From RGVT01 sp037129475 (GTDB lineage: Bacteria; Planctomycetota; Planctomycetia; Pirellulales; UBA1268): a stretch of DNA of 64,000 nucleotides. The notes below the pieces were generated by a model, which searched no databases, was not told where the DNA came from, and worked only from the letters and a program-made list of their open reading frames with translations. Both the position numbers and the translations under genes were made by a program. Position 1 is the stretch's first letter. The number at the start of each line of letters is the position of its first letter. Location: contig JBAXUY010000001.1 of NCBI GenBank assembly GCA_037129475.1, positions 60,921-124,920 of the forward strand. Direction: 5' to 3'. Below, piece after piece: positions 34,783 through 44,447 of the stretch.

Positions 34783-34832
34783 GGGTGGTGTGTTTCGCCG
34801 GGGAGGAACATGGGGGACATCGCGTGTGTTGA

Positions 34833-36107
34833 TCACCGACAGGACAGCACGGGCTCGTTCGTGCGCAAGGCCTCCTCCACGATGTCGGCCGCCCGGCCGA
34901 CGCCGTCGAGGCGTGCGATCTCCGCGGCTCGCTCACCGGCGCGTGTGCGGTAGCCAGTATCGCCGAGCACCCGCTCGACGGCCTGCCGCAGCCGCGCGGC
35001 GGTCAGTTGCTTCGGCAGCACCACCTCCGCCAGCCCGAGCCACTCGAGCCGGCGCGCGACTCCCGGCTGGTCGTTCGTGATCGGGATCGCCACCATCGGC
35101 ACGCCGCGGGCGAGCGACTCGAGCGTTGTGTTGAGCCCGGCATGGGTGATGGCGAGCGTTGCCCGGTCGAGGATCGCCATCTGCGGCGCCACGGGCACGA
35201 GAATGGGATCGCCCGGGCAGTGGGCGGAGAGCGACGCGACGTCCTGATCGGCGGCCCCGAGCGAGAGCACGAGCTGCACGTCGAGCGACGCGACGGCCTC
35301 GGCGATCGTCGTGAACATCCCCGCGAGCCGGTTCTGCAAGGTGCCCAGCGACGCATAGACGAGCGGACGTCCGTCGAGCCGGTCCCACGGAAACGGCACC
35401 TCGCTCCCCCCGCCGGCATGCCATGGCCCCGTGAAGTGCAGCCGCGGCTCCGGCCGGGCCCGCGGGAAGTCGAAGAAGGCCGGCTGCTGGGCGATCTCCG
35501 CGAGACAGAGCGGGGCCTCCTCGCTGATCCGCGGTGCGAGGCCGTGCCGCACCCGGTGGGCGTTGATCGTGTCCCGCACCGGTGCCGTCACGCGATGGAG
35601 AAACCAGTTGCCCGCGGCATTCCGCAGCCGGCCGAGCGGTCCCGGCCGATACCGCCAGGGGAGCACGGCCGGCGGGCAGGCCGGGTCGCGGTTGAGTGCG
35701 AGCGCGTTGGCCACCTTCACGAACGGCAGCCCCTCGATCTCGGCCACCGTGCCGGCGGCCGGGTTCACCTGATCGACGAGCAGGCCCTCGATGCCGATCT
35801 CGCGGCACACCGTGGGCAGGTCGCGGAGCGTCACCTCGGCCGCCAGCCGCATCATGTCGATCGTGTAGCGAAGCGCCTTGAGTGCCGTCATGCCGCCGAG
35901 CGTCCTCGCCTGTGCCGCGATCGCCCCCTGCGGAAACTCGGTGGCGCCGATGGCTGCGAACCCCAGTCCGGCCGCGACGGCCTTCGCCGCGCCGTCGGGT
36001 CGGGCCACGACAGTCACGCAGTGCCCGCGCCGCACGAGCTCGCGGCCGAGCGACGTCATCGGGTTTAAATGCCCGGAGAGCTCAGGGCAGGCGAGGCCGA
36101 TATGCAT
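34833..36107 (-). CDS. GT1/MGT-family glycosyltransferase (CrtX-like)
   Basis: This 424-residue GT-B enzyme starts 'MHIGLACPELSGHLNPMTSLG', shown here in part, the entry loop of UDP-glycosyltransferases. The C-terminal half has 'YASLGTLQN' and the donor-binding box 'ITHAGLNTTLESLARGVPMVA', then 'PITNDQPGVARRLEWLG', with the Asp-Gln pair that holds the sugar. It should glycosylate a small lipophilic acceptor such as a carotenoid, sterol or macrolide. The start is the ATG at 36107; a longer frame upstream has no family resemblance. Confidence 0.9.
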   Translation of the reverse strand: MHIGLACPELSGHLNPMTSLGRELVRRGHCVTVVARPDGAAKAVAAGLGFAAIGATEFPQGAIAAQARTLGGMTALKALRYTIDMMRLAAEVTLRDLPTVCREIGIEGLLVDQVNPAAGTVAEIEGLPFVKVANALALNRDPACPPAVLPWRYRPGPLGRLRNAAGNWFLHRVTAPVRDTINAHRVRHGLAPRISEEAPLCLAEIAQQPAFFDFPRARPEPRLHFTGPWHAGGGSEVPFPWDRLDGRPLVYASLGTLQNRLAGMFTTIAEAVASLDVQLVLSLGAADQDVASLSAHCPGDPILVPVAPQMAILDRATLAITHAGLNTTLESLARGVPMVAIPITNDQPGVARRLEWLGLAEVVLPKQLTAARLRQAVERVLGDTGYRTRAGERAAEIARLDGVGRAADIVEEALRTNEPVLSCR

Positions 36108-36306
36108 ACTGTCGCTTTCAGAGGAGCACCCTTCGCTCCGCAAATCCGCACGCGCGTGGTCGAGCCGCGAAGGGCCCACGTCCACGCATCTGGCAGCGAT
36201 CCGTCTGCCGGTTGTGGACCTGGCCAAAACCCCATTACCCTACCTGATCCGGATCGTGACGGGCGAGATTTGTGGCCAAACGGGACCCCGAGGTGTTGCG
36301 CTCTCC

Positions 36307-36846
36307 ATGACGACGTCAGGCCCCCGCTCGTCCGGCGGACTGTCGCCGATTCGCAGCCGGCTCGAGGAGTTGCACCGCCGATACCGCTCCTTTCACGAAG
36401 GCGAGGTGGCGACCTACATTCCCGAACTCGCCGGCGCGAACCCCGACTGGTTCGCGATCTGCGTCGCCACGACCGACGGATACGTCTACGAGGTCGGCGA
36501 CTTCGCCCAGCCGTTCACGATCCAGTCGATCTCCAAACCCTTCGTCTACGGTTTGGCGCTGGAGGACAACGGCCGCGATGCCCTCGTCCGCCGAGGTGAG
36601 CGACTGGTCACCGCGGGCGACAAGGCCGGCTCGTTGATCCTCCTCGTTCGTGGACTCGTCTCCGCCTGGATTCCCGTGCCGGGCGGGCGAGACCGCAGGC
36701 TGGCAACCTTCACCGCGGGTGCGATGGTGGGAGAGGTGGCGTTCGCGGAGGAGTCGCTCAGATCTGCCACGGTGATCGCCGACAAGCTTCGCAAGGCGAA
36801 CCACGACCTCGGCGTCTACGACCACGTCTCGACGGGTCGCAGCTGA
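36307..36846 (+). pseudogene. Glutaminase remnant fused to the end of a cyclic-nucleotide-binding domain
   Basis: This 179-codon open frame joins two ends of a larger gene. Residues ~15-95 match the start of the glutaminase (GlsA) fold: 'GEVATYIPELAGANPDW' and the catalytic S-x-x-K in 'TIQSISKPFVYGLALED'. Directly after 'NGRDAL' the sequence becomes a cyclic-nucleotide-binding domain ('RRGERLVTAGDKAGSLILLVRG', in part, and 'RRLATFTAGAMVGEVAF'), which then loses similarity within ~20 residues. Full-length relatives are glutaminases with C-terminal STAS and cNMP domains. About 250 residues of glutaminase core and everything up to the cNMP domain are missing, so it cannot be an active glutaminase. 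An in-frame deletion relic is the simplest reading; a short functional product cannot be excluded. Confidence 0.7.
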
Positions 36847-36847
36847 G

Positions 36848-38200
36848 CTACACCCGCTCCAGCCGCAACTCGACCGGCCGTGACGTGCGGAGCGTGACCC
36901 GCGGCGTGGGCGTGATCGGAGCCGGATCGGCGAGCCGGGTGCGGAACCTCGACAGAAGAGTGCCCATGATGATCTGCGACTCGATCATCGCGAAGCTGTT
37001 GCCGATGCACGTCCGCGGGCCCGCGCTGAACGGCAGGTAGGCGAACTTGTTCTTCTGCTCTTCGCGGCCCGCCTCGAACCGCTCGGGGCGAAACGCATCG
37101 GGATCGTGCCAGAGATCCGGCAGCCGGTGGATCGCGTAGGGGCAGAAGATCACGAGGTCGCCCGTGGCCACCTTCGTGCCGGCGAGGTCGTCGGGCCCGA
37201 GGGCGCGGCGGTCGAACATCCACACCGGCGGATAGAGCCGGAGTGTCTCCTGGATCACCGCCTTCAGCCGCGGCAGGTGCGGCAGGTCCTCCACCGTCGG
37301 GGCTCTGCCGCCGGTCGCCGCGCGGAGCTCGTCGCGCAGCCGCTCCTGCTCGTCGGGGTGGCGGTCGAGCAGATACCAGAGCCACGAGAGCGCGTTGGCC
37401 GTCGTCTCGTGCCCCGCGATCATGAGCGTCATCACCTCGTCGTGGAGTTGGGCGTCGCTCATCGCCTCGCCAGTCTCCGCGTCGCGGGCGAGCATCAGAA
37501 TCGTGAGCAGGTCGCGATGCCCGTCCTGCGGCGCTTCTCCCGCGGCGAGCCGGCGGCGCTTCGTGGCGATCAGCCGCTTCACGATTTCGTTGAGCGACGC
37601 GAGCGCCGGCCGCAGCCGCCGGTTGGTGGCGGTCGGCATCCAGAGCGGCGGCCGGATCGGCGAAGACGCCCGCGCTGCGAGGCAGGCCAGGATCACTGGG
37701 AAGACGCGATTGATCTCCGCGGCGCTCCCCGCGATATCGTCGCCGAAGAGCGTTTCAGCCACCACGCGGAGCGTGAACCGCATCATATCGGTGCCGGCAT
37801 CGACCGTCGTGCCGGCCGCCGCGGCCCGCCCCCATTCGTCGGCCGTCTCGGACGCCAGTCGCGAGATGATCGGCGCGAAGTGCCGAACGCTCTCGCCGTG
37901 AAAGGCGGGCTGGGCGATCCGCCGCTGCCGCTTCCAGAACGCGCCGCCGCTCGTGAGCATGCCGTTGCCGAGCACGACGCGGACGGCGTCGAAGGCGGGG
38001 GTGCGCTTGTCGTAGTTGTCGATGTTGTCGAGCAGAACGTGCCGGACGAGCACCGGATCGGAGACGAGATGGCCCCGCGCAAGCCCGATCTTGAGCGGCA
38101 CGACCCCCCCCTGTCGGGAGCGGCGGACGAATTCGCCGCACGCATCCTGCACGAGCGCAGGGAGGTCTCCGCCGATCAGTCGGGTGAGCATGCCGGGCAT
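36848..38200 (-). CDS. Cytochrome P450
   Basis: This 450-residue P450 has the I-helix oxygen site 'IAGHETTANAL', the K-helix 'ETLRLYPPVWMF' (E-x-x-R), 'DPDAFRPERFEAG' and the heme-binding loop 'FSAGPRTCIGNSFA' with ligand C398. It resembles the CYP4/CYP102-like soluble bacterial group that hydroxylates fatty acids or terpenoids. No membrane anchor, and no ferredoxin or reductase is fused or adjacent. It ends one base from the convergent glutaminase remnant. Start is the ATG at 38200. Confidence 0.95.
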   Translation of the reverse strand: MPGMLTRLIGGDLPALVQDACGEFVRRSRQGGVVPLKIGLARGHLVSDPVLVRHVLLDNIDNYDKRTPAFDAVRVVLGNGMLTSGGAFWKRQRRIAQPAFHGESVRHFAPIISRLASETADEWGRAAAAGTTVDAGTDMMRFTLRVVAETLFGDDIAGSAAEINRVFPVILACLAARASSPIRPPLWMPTATNRRLRPALASLNEIVKRLIATKRRRLAAGEAPQDGHRDLLTILMLARDAETGEAMSDAQLHDEVMTLMIAGHETTANALSWLWYLLDRHPDEQERLRDELRAATGGRAPTVEDLPHLPRLKAVIQETLRLYPPVWMFDRRALGPDDLAGTKVATGDLVIFCPYAIHRLPDLWHDPDAFRPERFEAGREEQKNKFAYLPFSAGPRTCIGNSFAMIESQIIMGTLLSRFRTRLADPAPITPTPRVTLRTSRPVELRLERV

Positions 38201-38322
38201 CGACGGCCTTTCATGTCTCGTTGCACCCTCGCCCGGAGTTCGATCACAATCCAGCGTCGGCTGGCGCAGCCTCGGCGGGCCCGCAGGCGGAGCAGTCTAA
38301 CGAACACCGACGGCTCGTGTGA

Positions 38323-39993
38323 ATGAAGGCGATTCCCACCACCGCGCAATCACAGCACCGCGGCACCCTCGACGACTTCCTCGCACCCGAGGATATCGTG
38401 CCGGTTCCCTCGCTCACGGAGGAACAATGGAACACGCTCAGGCGGGTGGCCGGCCGCGAACTCGCCTGGCGCTTCGCCACGCTCCGCAACCTATGGGTTC
38501 ATCGCGGGCGGCTCGTTGCCGATGCCCTCGGCTTCGCCTGGGGTGGCATTTACCGCACGCTTCTCGTCGGCTCCATCGTCGCCACGTCGTATCGCAACGA
38601 GGGGCTCTTTCGCGCGGGGGAACGTATCCAGGGAACCGGTGACTTTTTCCGTGGGGGGTTCCTGCTCGCGCGGTCTTCGAACGAGTTCCGCGAGATCGCC
38701 CGGCTCGTCAACCTGCGGCATCACGTCGCGGGCGTGGTGGTCGCGGATGCAGACGGCGGCTACCGCGTGATCGACGGCTACGAGGCCGACTATGCCTACG
38801 TCGCCACGGCCTTCATCGAGGCGATTCGCCGCGGCCTGGCCACCTGCGGCCTGCCCCCCGACAGCCCGCGCGGTCGTGCACTGGGCGAGCAGGTCTGCAC
38901 CGTGCTCTACCAGGTCGCAGGATTCACCGGTCTGCGTCGCATTCCCCGCGACCTCGCCGCACACGAGCGGTTCCGTGACGCCTACGACCGGCATCTCCGC
39001 GAGCGGCCGGCGTCGGCGCGAGTCCAGCGGATGGCCCGGGAGATCGCCCGGCGGATCGTGCCGGTCACGGCCGTGCTTGCCGACGAGAAGGTGGCTGACC
39101 ACATTCGTCGCCACCTGGATCCAGAGACGGCCGGATATCTTTTTCCCGAGGCTCCGGGTGCCGACCTCGAGGCGCAGCGAGACGAGTGGATGCGGCGGCA
39201 CCGCGCCCGCAAGCCGATCGATGCCATCCGGGCCCGCTCCGCCGCGCGCGAGGCCATCTGGAAGCGGCCCGACGTGGCCGCTCTCCGCAGAGCCTACGAG
39301 CAGGCTGCTTCCGACAGCACCGACGACCGGCTCATCGGCGCGATTCTGCTGCACGCGATCGACACCGGCGGTGACGCCGCCCGGCCGCTCGAACGGCGCG
39401 CCATCGACCTGGCCGACGGCGAGGCGCTCATCCGCCAGGGCGAGACGGTGGGCGAGATGTACGTCGTGCTCTCTTCCACGGCGTCTCTCGTGGTGCTTCA
39501 GCATACGGATGCGGGGGCTGAGCCGCGTCAGGTGGCCACACTTGCCGCGCCGATCGTGCTCGGCGAGATCGGCATGTGGCGCGGCCAGCCGGCCGTGGCC
39601 ACGGTGCTCTCGCGGGGGCCCAACCGGCTCGACGTGCTGGTGATCGACGCCGAGCGGTTCGAGTCGCTCAAGCAAGAGCCTGGTTTCCGGGCGGCGACGG
39701 CCGCCGAGGTCCAGCGGCGTCTGGCGCTGAACACGGCCCTCACGGGCACGCAGCTCGAAGACGCGGCCGCGCGGAGCGGCGACGCCCGGCTGGCCTCGAT
39801 CGCGCAGTTGTTCCGCTATCTGACGGGCGACTCGCACGTCGCGCTCGACGCGGTCATCGATCTCCCCCACGACGCCACGCCGGTGGAGTGTGTCGAGGCG
39901 CTCCGTCGGCAGGTCGACGCGGCCATCGCCGCCGGGGGGCTCGAGCCCGACCTCGTCCGCTACCTCCAGCAGGTCGTCACCACCATCGGCTGA
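38323..39993 (+). CDS. Possible DUF2236/MpaB-like protein with C-terminal cyclic-nucleotide-binding domain (paralogue 1)
   Basis: This 556-residue protein has an N-terminal ~300-residue helical part with 'TGDFFRGGFLL', 'VNLRHHVAGVVVAD' and 'DYAYVATAFIEAIRRGL', which loosely recall the DUF2236 (MpaB-like oxygenase) family; I am not certain. Residues ~355-470 are a cyclic-nucleotide-binding domain ('DLADGEALIRQGETVGEMYV' and 'ATLAAPIVLGEIGMWRGQPA'). A helical tail ending 'YLQQVVTTIG' follows. A close paralogue is encoded at 41501. No signal peptide. cAMP or cGMP could regulate the N-terminal part; no DNA-binding domain is present. Confidence 0.72.
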   Translation: MKAIPTTAQSQHRGTLDDFLAPEDIVPVPSLTEEQWNTLRRVAGRELAWRFATLRNLWVHRGRLVADALGFAWGGIYRTLLVGSIVATSYRNEGLFRAGERIQGTGDFFRGGFLLARSSNEFREIARLVNLRHHVAGVVVADADGGYRVIDGYEADYAYVATAFIEAIRRGLATCGLPPDSPRGRALGEQVCTVLYQVAGFTGLRRIPRDLAAHERFRDAYDRHLRERPASARVQRMAREIARRIVPVTAVLADEKVADHIRRHLDPETAGYLFPEAPGADLEAQRDEWMRRHRARKPIDAIRARSAAREAIWKRPDVAALRRAYEQAASDSTDDRLIGAILLHAIDTGGDAARPLERRAIDLADGEALIRQGETVGEMYVVLSSTASLVVLQHTDAGAEPRQVATLAAPIVLGEIGMWRGQPAVATVLSRGPNRLDVLVIDAERFESLKQEPGFRAATAAEVQRRLALNTALTGTQLEDAAARSGDARLASIAQLFRYLTGDSHVALDAVIDLPHDATPVECVEALRRQVDAAIAAGGLEPDLVRYLQQVVTTIG

Positions 39994-40182
39994 CCTGCCC
40001 CGTCGCCGGGACGGTGCCGCGCAGGATGGCGACGCGACGTCGAGCAAGACGCCCGCGGCTGGCCTCGGCTTGCACGGTCCGGGCGGAGGCCACGCCGACA
40101 CCCCGAAAATTGCTTCCGCGCGGAGCCGTGGTAGATTTTCGTCGTCTGTTCCGCCGCCGTACCGCCTTTGCAGGGACATCCC

Positions 40183-41424
40183 GTGGTCATTCCTCGCCGC
40201 CCGTGGTTATCGCTCCTGTCGCTGTTCGCGCGAGGCGCGGCCCCATCGGCACGCCGGCGCGGCGTGCGTCGCCGCGAGGTCTTCTGCGCCCAGTTCGATG
40301 GTGGCCAGGAAGCGGCATTCTCCAGATCGTCCGCGATCCTGGGCTGCGACACGCTGGAGCGGAGAATCGTGCTCACGGCGTCTCCGGCGGCGGACTTCGA
40401 TTTCGTTGCCGGCACGATCACGGGCTACCACGGGGCCGGCGGGGTCGTGGATATTCCCGCGAGGATCAACGGCCAGGCGGTCGTCGCGATCGGCGACAAC
40501 GCTTTCGAAGACAACGGCGAAGCCACTTGGCCCCTGACGCGGGTCGTGATTCCCAACAGCGTGATCACCATCGGCGACGGCGCGTTTTCCGGCGCCACGT
40601 ACCTGGCGAGCGTCACGCTCGGCAACCAGGTGCAAACCATCGGTGACGGAGCCTTCTTCGGCGATACGTCCCTGAAGAGCATCACCATCCCCAACTGCGT
40701 CCGCACCATCGGCGTCGATGCGTTCGCGCAGTGCACCAGCCTGACACGCTTCGACGTGCAGCCGTGCAATCACTTCTACAGCAGCGACGCGAGCGGTGCG
40801 CTCCTCAACAAGAGCGGCACCGTGCTGATCAGCTACCCGGCAGGCAGGTCCAGCCCGTCCTACACGATCCCGAGAAGCGTCACCACCATCGCTGACGGTG
40901 CTTTTGCATACGCCCGTCTGACCCGCATCACGATTCCGAACCGCGTCACGAGCCTCGGCTCCAACGCCTTCGCGCACGCCCAGAGCCTGGCGAGCGTCAC
41001 GCTCGGCACCGGTATCACGAGCGTTCCTGCGGGCGCGTTCTTCGACTGCCCGGCCCTGAGAAGCTTCACGATCCCCGGCAACGTCACCACGATCGGAGAC
41101 TACGCGTTCTACGCCGACCGCGGCTTGACGAGCGTGACCATCGGCGATCGCGTCACGAGCATCGGGTCGAACGCATTTTTCGCCTGCACGTCGCTGGCGA
41201 GCGTCACGATTCCGGCCAGCGTGACCGACATCGGGAGCGTGGCGTTCGGGAACTGCGGAGTGCTGACGAGCGTGACGTTCAAGGGGAACGCGCCGAGCGT
41301 CGGCATCCTGGCGTTCTTCAACGTCGGTCCTGATCCGAAGGCCTACCGCGCGGCGACGCTGACGGGCTACGGGCCCGATGGCTCCAACTTCTACGGTCTG
41401 ACGGTGGCGACGCCTGCGCCGTGA
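40183..41424 (+). CDS. BspA-like leucine-rich-repeat protein with a LEPR-XLL-like N-terminal motif
   Basis: This ~413-residue protein begins with a basic, partly hydrophobic stretch and then 'CDTLERRIVLTA', which resembles the planctomycete LEPR-XLL export motif. The rest is a run of BspA/type-5 LRR units of ~22-23 residues, for example 'LTRVVIPNSVITIGDGAF' and 'LTSVTIGDRVTSIGSNAF', at least nine copies. BspA-like proteins are surface adhesins or recognition proteins. I chose the GTG at 40183, preceded by 'CAGGGA'; a TTG at 40168 is possible. It sits between the two paralogues at 38323 and 41501. Confidence 0.8.
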   Translation: MVIPRRPWLSLLSLFARGAAPSARRRGVRRREVFCAQFDGGQEAAFSRSSAILGCDTLERRIVLTASPAADFDFVAGTITGYHGAGGVVDIPARINGQAVVAIGDNAFEDNGEATWPLTRVVIPNSVITIGDGAFSGATYLASVTLGNQVQTIGDGAFFGDTSLKSITIPNCVRTIGVDAFAQCTSLTRFDVQPCNHFYSSDASGALLNKSGTVLISYPAGRSSPSYTIPRSVTTIADGAFAYARLTRITIPNRVTSLGSNAFAHAQSLASVTLGTGITSVPAGAFFDCPALRSFTIPGNVTTIGDYAFYADRGLTSVTIGDRVTSIGSNAFFACTSLASVTIPASVTDIGSVAFGNCGVLTSVTFKGNAPSVGILAFFNVGPDPKAYRAATLTGYGPDGSNFYGLTVATPAP

Positions 41425-41500
41425 CGGAGCGGGGCTCGACGCGGCGGCCGATGGCCGTCACCGCCATCAGTCGAACCGCGGCCAGCGGTAACGTGACGAC

Positions 41501-43153
41501 ATGCACACGCCACCGTCCTCCCGAGGCATGCTCGCCGACTTTCTCGCGGCGGACGACATCGTTCCATTCACACCCCTTTCTGACGCCGACTGGAACGAGG
41601 TCCGGGCCGACGCCACGCGGATTCTGCTTCGGCAGTTCTGCACGCCCCGCAATCTCTGGGTGCATCGCGGGACCTACATCCTCGACATGCTCGGCTACGC
41701 CTGGGCCGGCATCTACCGCTCGCTGTTGGTCGGGTCGATCGTGACCACCTCCTACCGCAACGAGGGTCACATCCGCGCAGGGGATCGGATCTTCGGCACC
41801 GGCGACTTTTTCCGGGGTGGATTCCTGCTGCGCCGCGGTTCGGCGGAGTTCGCCGAGCTGATCCGGATCGTGAATCTGCGGCATCGGGTGGCGGGCGTGG
41901 TGGTGACGGATGGTGACGGCGTCCGGGTGCGCGACGGCTACGAGGCCGACTATGCCTACGTGGCGACCGCCTTCATCGAGGCGATTCGCCGTGGCCTGGC
42001 CACGTGCGGCCTGCCGCCCGACAGCCCGGCCGGCCGCGCGGTCGGCGAAATCTTCTGTGCGATTCTCTACCAACTGGCGGGGCTCACGGGCCTCGCGCGG
42101 ATTCCCCGCGGGCTGGTCGCCCACGAGCGGTTTCGCGATGCGTATGACCGGCATCTACGAACGCGGCCCGCCTCGCCGCGGGTGCGGCGGATGGCCCAGG
42201 AGATCGCCCGGCGGATCGTGCCGCTGACGGCGGCGATGGCCGACGAGACGGTCCTCGGTCATGTCCGCCGACACCTCGACGCGGAGACGGAGACCTTCCT
42301 GTTTCCCATCAAGCCCTACGCCGAACTCGAGACGCAGCGGCAGGAGTGGCGACGCCGGCTCCGCGGCACGACCCGTGAGAGCGGCCTGCGCAACCGCTCG
42401 AAGGACCGCGCTCTGCTCTGGCAGCGTTCCGATGTGGCCGCGCTCCACGCCGCCTACGTCGCCGCCGGCCCCCACGACACCACCGATCGGCTGATCGGGG
42501 CGATCCTGCTTCACGCCCTCGACTCCGGCCGCGGCACCGAGCCGCTGTTCAAGCGGCGATCCATCGATCTCGCCGCCGGCGAGCCGCTCATCCGCCAAGG
42601 CCAGCCGGTCCACGAGATGTACGTGATCCTCTCGGCTACAGCGCCACTGTTCGTGTTGGAGGCCGTGGCGGACTCGGCCGAGCCCCGGGAGGTGGCCACG
42701 CTCGCGGCCCCGACCGTCCTCGGAGAGATCGGCATGTGGCGGAACCGGCCCGCGGTGGCCTCCGTCGTCTCGCGACGACAAAACCGGGTCGAGGCGCTGG
42801 TGATCGATCGCGCCGGCTTCGAGGCTCTGTCGCAGGAACCCGGATTCCGGGCGGCCACCGCGGCGAAGGTGCAGCAGCGGCTCGCCATCAACGCTTCCAG
42901 AGTCGGCACGCTGCTCGACGACACGGCGGCGAAGACCGGTGACGCACGGCTCGTCTCGATCGCGCAGCTCGTTCGCTTCCTATCGGGCGACTCCAGCACG
43001 CCGCTCGACGCGGTGATCGACCTGCCGGATGACGCCACGCCGGAGGAGTGTGTCGACGCGCTGCGGAAACAGGCCCACGACGCAATCGCAGCAGGTGGCC
43101 TGTCGGCCGAACTCGTCCGCCACCTCGAGCCGGTCGTGGCCACGATCGGCTGA
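41501..43153 (+). CDS. Possible DUF2236/MpaB-like protein with C-terminal cyclic-nucleotide-binding domain (paralogue 2)
   Basis: This 550-residue protein is a full-length paralogue of the product at 38323: the two agree over almost every segment, such as 'TGDFFRGGFLL', 'RDGYEADYAYVATAFIEA' and the cNMP part 'DLAAGEPLIRQGQPVHEMYV', then 'PREVATLAAPTVLGEIGMW'. The pair arose by tandem duplication with the LRR gene now between. Differences concentrate in the N-terminal 30 residues and the ~300-340 linker. The protein has no signal peptide. Function unknown; see the first copy for the uncertain family call. Confidence 0.72.
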   Translation: MHTPPSSRGMLADFLAADDIVPFTPLSDADWNEVRADATRILLRQFCTPRNLWVHRGTYILDMLGYAWAGIYRSLLVGSIVTTSYRNEGHIRAGDRIFGTGDFFRGGFLLRRGSAEFAELIRIVNLRHRVAGVVVTDGDGVRVRDGYEADYAYVATAFIEAIRRGLATCGLPPDSPAGRAVGEIFCAILYQLAGLTGLARIPRGLVAHERFRDAYDRHLRTRPASPRVRRMAQEIARRIVPLTAAMADETVLGHVRRHLDAETETFLFPIKPYAELETQRQEWRRRLRGTTRESGLRNRSKDRALLWQRSDVAALHAAYVAAGPHDTTDRLIGAILLHALDSGRGTEPLFKRRSIDLAAGEPLIRQGQPVHEMYVILSATAPLFVLEAVADSAEPREVATLAAPTVLGEIGMWRNRPAVASVVSRRQNRVEALVIDRAGFEALSQEPGFRAATAAKVQQRLAINASRVGTLLDDTAAKTGDARLVSIAQLVRFLSGDSSTPLDAVIDLPDDATPEECVDALRKQAHDAIAAGGLSAELVRHLEPVVATIG

Positions 43154-43160
43154 CGCGTGA

Positions 43161-44393
43161 TCACGTCGTGTGCGGTTGATCGGCCTGCGTACGACGGAAC
43201 GTGAACGCAGCGACGGCCGCTGCCGCGAGAAGCAGAAGGCTGCTGGCGTAGAACGGGGCCCCGAGCCGCCAGTCGTCGGCCGGGAATCCCGACACGGCCA
43301 CGAGCAACCCGGAGCCGATCGCCGGGGCCACCGCCGCCGCCACGCTGTTGAGCGCCGCGAGCGAACCCAACGTCCGGCCCTGCGACGCCCCGCCGGCCGC
43401 CTGCGAGACGAGCGTCGTCATCGCCGGGCCGCACATGAAGCCGAGCACGTTGGCGCCGATCGCCGCGTAGATCACCCACGGGGCCCACGCCAGCCCGTAG
43501 GCGACGAAGGCCAGCGCCGCGGAGAGCAGGCCTGCCAGGGTCAACCACCGCGGCGACCGCCGCGCGAGCACGAAGCGGATCAGGAAGCCCTGGGCCACGA
43601 CGAGCATGAAGCCGTAGGCGAAGAGCGACCAGCCGGTCTCCCGCGGCCCCCAGCCGAACTTGAACTGCATCACCAGCGCCCAGGTGGCCGGCAGGATGAA
43701 CTGCGCGAGGTAGGCCAGGGAAATGACGGCGGCCAGCGGCCCGACGCCGCCCAGGCTCGCCAACTCGTGGATCGAGGCGAACGGCGTGAGCCGTTTCCAG
43801 GCGAGCGGCACGCGCTTCTCGGCCGGCAGCGTCTCCGGCATCACGAACCAGCCGAAGGCAGCGTTGACCGCCGCCAGCCCTCCGGACACGAAGAACGGCA
43901 GGTGGAGGTCCACGCCCCCCAGCAGGCCGCCGAGCACGGGCCCGAGGATGTAGCCGAGCCCCACCATCGACCCGATCAGGCCGAACCGCTGGCCCCGCAG
44001 GGCCGGCTCGGTCACGTCGGCGACCGCCGCCTGAGCGATGGCCACGTTCGACTGCGAGAAGCCGCTCACGAACCGGAGGGCCACGAGCAGCGCGAGCGAC
44101 CGCGCCAGCCCGGTGAGCACGAGGCATCCAGCCATCACGGAGAAACTCGTCAGCAGCACCGGTCGGCGACCGAACCGGTCCGACAAGGACCCGAGGATCG
44201 GTGCGCCGAGAAAGTTGGCCGCTCCGAAACTGCAGGCGACCACTCCGTACCACAACGCGTTGTCGGCCTTCGACGTGGAAAAACTCCCCACCAGCGCCGG
44301 CAGCACGGGCATGATCACGCCCACGGCGATCATGTCGATGAGCACCGCCGTCAGGATGAAGAAGATCGTGCCGGTCGGGCGATGGAGTGTCAT
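43161..44393 (-). CDS. MFS transporter, TetA/DHA1 drug:proton antiporter-like
   Basis: This 410-residue protein has 12 predicted spans. It begins 'IFFILTAVLIDMIAVGVIMPVLP' (shown in part) and has MFS motif A 'GSLSDRFGRRPVLL' between spans 2 and 3, motif B 'ALRFVSGFS' and a motif-C-like 'GYILGPVLGGLLGG' in span 5. These are the marks of TetA-type H+-coupled exporters. The pumped compound is unknown, and the gene has no adjacent TetR-type regulator. Start at the ATG at 44393. Confidence 0.92.
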   Translation of the reverse strand: MTLHRPTGTIFFILTAVLIDMIAVGVIMPVLPALVGSFSTSKADNALWYGVVACSFGAANFLGAPILGSLSDRFGRRPVLLTSFSVMAGCLVLTGLARSLALLVALRFVSGFSQSNVAIAQAAVADVTEPALRGQRFGLIGSMVGLGYILGPVLGGLLGGVDLHLPFFVSGGLAAVNAAFGWFVMPETLPAEKRVPLAWKRLTPFASIHELASLGGVGPLAAVISLAYLAQFILPATWALVMQFKFGWGPRETGWSLFAYGFMLVVAQGFLIRFVLARRSPRWLTLAGLLSAALAFVAYGLAWAPWVIYAAIGANVLGFMCGPAMTTLVSQAAGGASQGRTLGSLAALNSVAAAVAPAIGSGLLVAVSGFPADDWRLGAPFYASSLLLLAAAAVAAFTFRRTQADQPHTT

Positions 44394-44447
44394 GTGGGGG
44401 CCGAGACGGTAGGCTCAACGCGGGTTCCTACACGTGAAAGGACACCG

